From the NCBI GenBank assembly GCA_020724025.1, contig DYHU01000077.1:1-7645 (forward strand): DNA of 7,645 nt, in the 5' to 3' direction. Position 1 is the stretch's first letter; every line of letters starts with the position of its first letter. Position numbers and translations under genes: made by a program. The DNA is from Syntrophorhabdus sp. (GTDB taxonomy: Bacteria; Desulfobacterota; BSN033; UBA1163). Below are positions 6,089 to 7,645 of this stretch, one piece after another. Under the pieces are notes generated by a model that worked only from the letters and a program-made list of their open reading frames with translations, ran no database searches and was not told the origin of the DNA.

Positions 6089-7552
6089 TTGGATTCTTTC
6101 ATCGTCACCATTGACCAGGGAAGTTCAGCGACCAAAGTTCTGGCCTTTGATCACCAGGCACGGTGTGCCTACCGATCTTCCCGCTCCTTAAAAATTGAGC
6201 GGTCTCAGCCAACCCATGTGGAACAGGATCCCCTGCATGTTCTTGAGGAAACCAGAAGGGCATTAGATGAGGTTCTTTCTTCTGTTCACGCTGATGGTCA
6301 TGAGGTTTCAGCCATTGGGCTGGCCTGCCAGCGGTCTTCATTTCTCCTGTGGGATCGGAGCAACGGAAAGCCCTTCACCCCGATCATCTCCTGGCAAGAC
6401 CTGAGGGCAAAGCATCTCTGCGAAACCCTTAGCTCTCACCGGAATGAGATCTATCAAAAAACAGGACTTCCCCTGACCGGCCATTACGGAGGGCCCAAGT
6501 TCTTATGGCTGCTTCAAAACAATCCTGAGACCCCGGAACGGATCAGAAGAAAGGCAACGATTTATTCTCCCTGGAACAGTTTTTTACTCTGGCATCTGAC
6601 TCAGGAGAGGGTTTGTGCGACTGACGAATCTATTGCAGGCAGAACCCTTCTTTTCAATATTCATGAGAAAGACTGGGATCAGGAATTGCTCGGCCTCTTT
6701 CATATTCCCGGATCCATCCTGCCAGAGGTTCTTCCCACCTGCCATCTCTACGGACACTATCTTTTCAAAGGAGGATCCATACCCATCCTCTGTTCCATTG
6801 GAGATCATCAGGGAGCCTTGCTGGGTCTGGGAGGGTTTGAGAAGGGGCAATGCGGCATCAACTATGGGACATCTGCAGGAGTCCTCATCAATATCGGTTC
6901 AGCACCTTCCATCGTAGATGGTCTTTTGACCAATGTTGGATACTCCAATCCGGACGAAACCATCTATGTCGCGGAAGGCACGGTCAATGCGGTTGGGTCA
7001 CTGTTCGAATGGTTCGAGAGGGAGAGAGGTATTCTCAATGCGTCGAAGAACTGGGAAAAACAGATGGCCTCCTCCTCGGATGGGTGGTATATGATCCCGG
7101 GGATGTATGGGATTGCAGCCCCTTATTGGAAGGAAACGGCTGTAACGGAGTTTATTGGAAAAGGGGAGAGCCTTTCGAAGGAGGTCCAGTTAAGGGCAGG
7201 GATGGAGTCCATCTCCTTTTTGATCACAGATATTCTGGACAGGCTTCAGAGCCTATCTGACCTCCGGATCAACCAGATCATGGCTGCAGGAGGAGTCGCC
7301 CGCCCCCCTCTCCTGCAGTTTCAAGCAGATCTTCTGGGGATGCCTGTGCATCATGCTTCGATACCCGATGCAACGGCCCTGGGATGTGCTTTCTTAACCG
7401 GACTCTTTCAGGGTTTCTGGAAGGACAAGGAAGAGATTCGTCCTCTGGTTCGTGCGGACGAAGCCTTTTATCCTGAAATCTCCCCTTCCGAGCAAAGGTC
7501 TCTTTTAAACCGGTGGCATGATGTCCTGAAAACCGGAGGAATTATCGATTGA
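6089..7552 (+). CDS. FGGY-family carbohydrate kinase, glycerol kinase-like, substrate uncertain
   Basis: A 487-residue ATP-dependent polyol/sugar kinase of the FGGY fold (actin-like ATPase core), presumably cytosolic. The N-terminal phosphate motif is TIDQGSS with Asp9; the second half has GDHQGALLG with catalytic-base candidate Asp239, the NYGTSAG loop (258-264), and the FGGY signature GGVARPPLLQFQADLLG (411-427). Against E. coli GlpK, Arg82 (R83), Trp102 (W103), Tyr133 (Y135) and Asp239 (D245) are kept, but Ser83 replaces Glu84 and Gly264 replaces Phe270, both glycerol contacts. It may phosphorylate glycerol left by phosphodiesterase action, or a different substrate. The start is TTG at 6089: an in-frame TAA at 6077 lies just upstream, the IDQG motif is at the usual distance from it, and the next in-frame ATG is far inside. 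The only purine-rich run before it is GGGG at 6081-6084, inside the repeat. Confidence 0.85.
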   Translation: MDSFIVTIDQGSSATKVLAFDHQARCAYRSSRSLKIERSQPTHVEQDPLHVLEETRRALDEVLSSVHADGHEVSAIGLACQRSSFLLWDRSNGKPFTPIISWQDLRAKHLCETLSSHRNEIYQKTGLPLTGHYGGPKFLWLLQNNPETPERIRRKATIYSPWNSFLLWHLTQERVCATDESIAGRTLLFNIHEKDWDQELLGLFHIPGSILPEVLPTCHLYGHYLFKGGSIPILCSIGDHQGALLGLGGFEKGQCGINYGTSAGVLINIGSAPSIVDGLLTNVGYSNPDETIYVAEGTVNAVGSLFEWFERERGILNASKNWEKQMASSSDGWYMIPGMYGIAAPYWKETAVTEFIGKGESLSKEVQLRAGMESISFLITDILDRLQSLSDLRINQIMAAGGVARPPLLQFQADLLGMPVHHASIPDATALGCAFLTGLFQGFWKDKEEIRPLVRADEAFYPEISPSEQRSLLNRWHDVLKTGGIID

Positions 7553-7645
7553 TTCTTTTTATGAAACAGGGATAACCTCCATCCTCTACTTGACCAAAAA
7601 GAACATCAGTAACCCCATTCCCCAACAATAATAGGAGAAGTTTGA
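7553..7645 (+). promoter_or_regulatory. non-coding tail with a ribosome binding site for the next gene
   Basis: The 93 bases after the kinase stop hold no gene: an ATG at 7561 opens a frame of only four codons. There is no clear terminator hairpin. TTGACC at 7590-7595 resembles a -35 box but has no good -10 partner. GGAGAAG at 7634-7640 is a good Shine-Dalgarno sequence, so a + strand gene probably starts within a few bases beyond the window; the TTG at 7642 is too close to it to be the likely start. Confidence 0.5.

Noticed and set aside
7561..7575. Short ATG frame after the kinase as a leader peptide
   Set aside because: Only four codons before TAA, with no ribosome site and no attenuator structure nearby.

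Overview
The window reads as ordinary bacterial chromosome, almost all coding on the + strand. Proteins and signals point to a Gram-negative bacterium: a periplasmic solute-binding protein with a Sec signal, a putative outer-membrane-directed lipoprotein, and E. coli-like Ugp proteins. The general look of the proteins and of the intergenic palindromes reminds me of Desulfobacterota/deltaproteobacterial genomes, but that is an impression, not a demonstrated assignment.

Layout: (1) 1-1767, the 3' part of uvrC (excinuclease subunit C), missing about 30 N-terminal codons outside the window. (2) 1768-1852, a short spacer with a strong ribosome binding site and at best a weak promoter. (3) 1853-3160 ugpB; a 250-base gap holding a rho-independent-type hairpin and a second, larger imperfect palindrome built of 8-base units; then 3411-4292 ugpA and 4292-5146 ugpE, overlapping by one base. 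(4) 5143-6015, a glycerophosphodiester phosphodiesterase with a lipoprotein signal, overlapping ugpE by four bases (GTGA). (5) 6016-6085, a compact palindromic element that exactly fills the gap to the next gene. (6) 6089-7552, an FGGY-family carbohydrate kinase related to glycerol kinase. (7) 7553-7645, a non-coding tail ending in a ribosome binding site for a gene beyond the window.

The Ugp block forms a coherent sn-glycerol-3-phosphate scavenging module. The lipoprotein phosphodiesterase would release glycerol-3-phosphate outside the inner membrane, UgpB would capture it, and UgpA/UgpE would carry it in. All six ligand positions of E. coli UgpB that I could place are conserved. The ATPase subunit UgpC, which lies between ugpE and ugpQ in E. 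coli, is absent here and must be encoded elsewhere or just downstream.

The points most worth a second look are: the kinase, whose glycerol-contacting positions are partly changed, so 'glycerol kinase' may be wrong; the phosphodiesterase, which appears to be exported whereas E. coli UgpQ is cytosolic; and two unrelated palindromic repeats that each sit 3 bases upstream of a start codon lacking a normal ribosome binding site. One of these repeats is bounded by a TAAA direct repeat like a target-site duplication. I did not find a clearly new multi-gene system.
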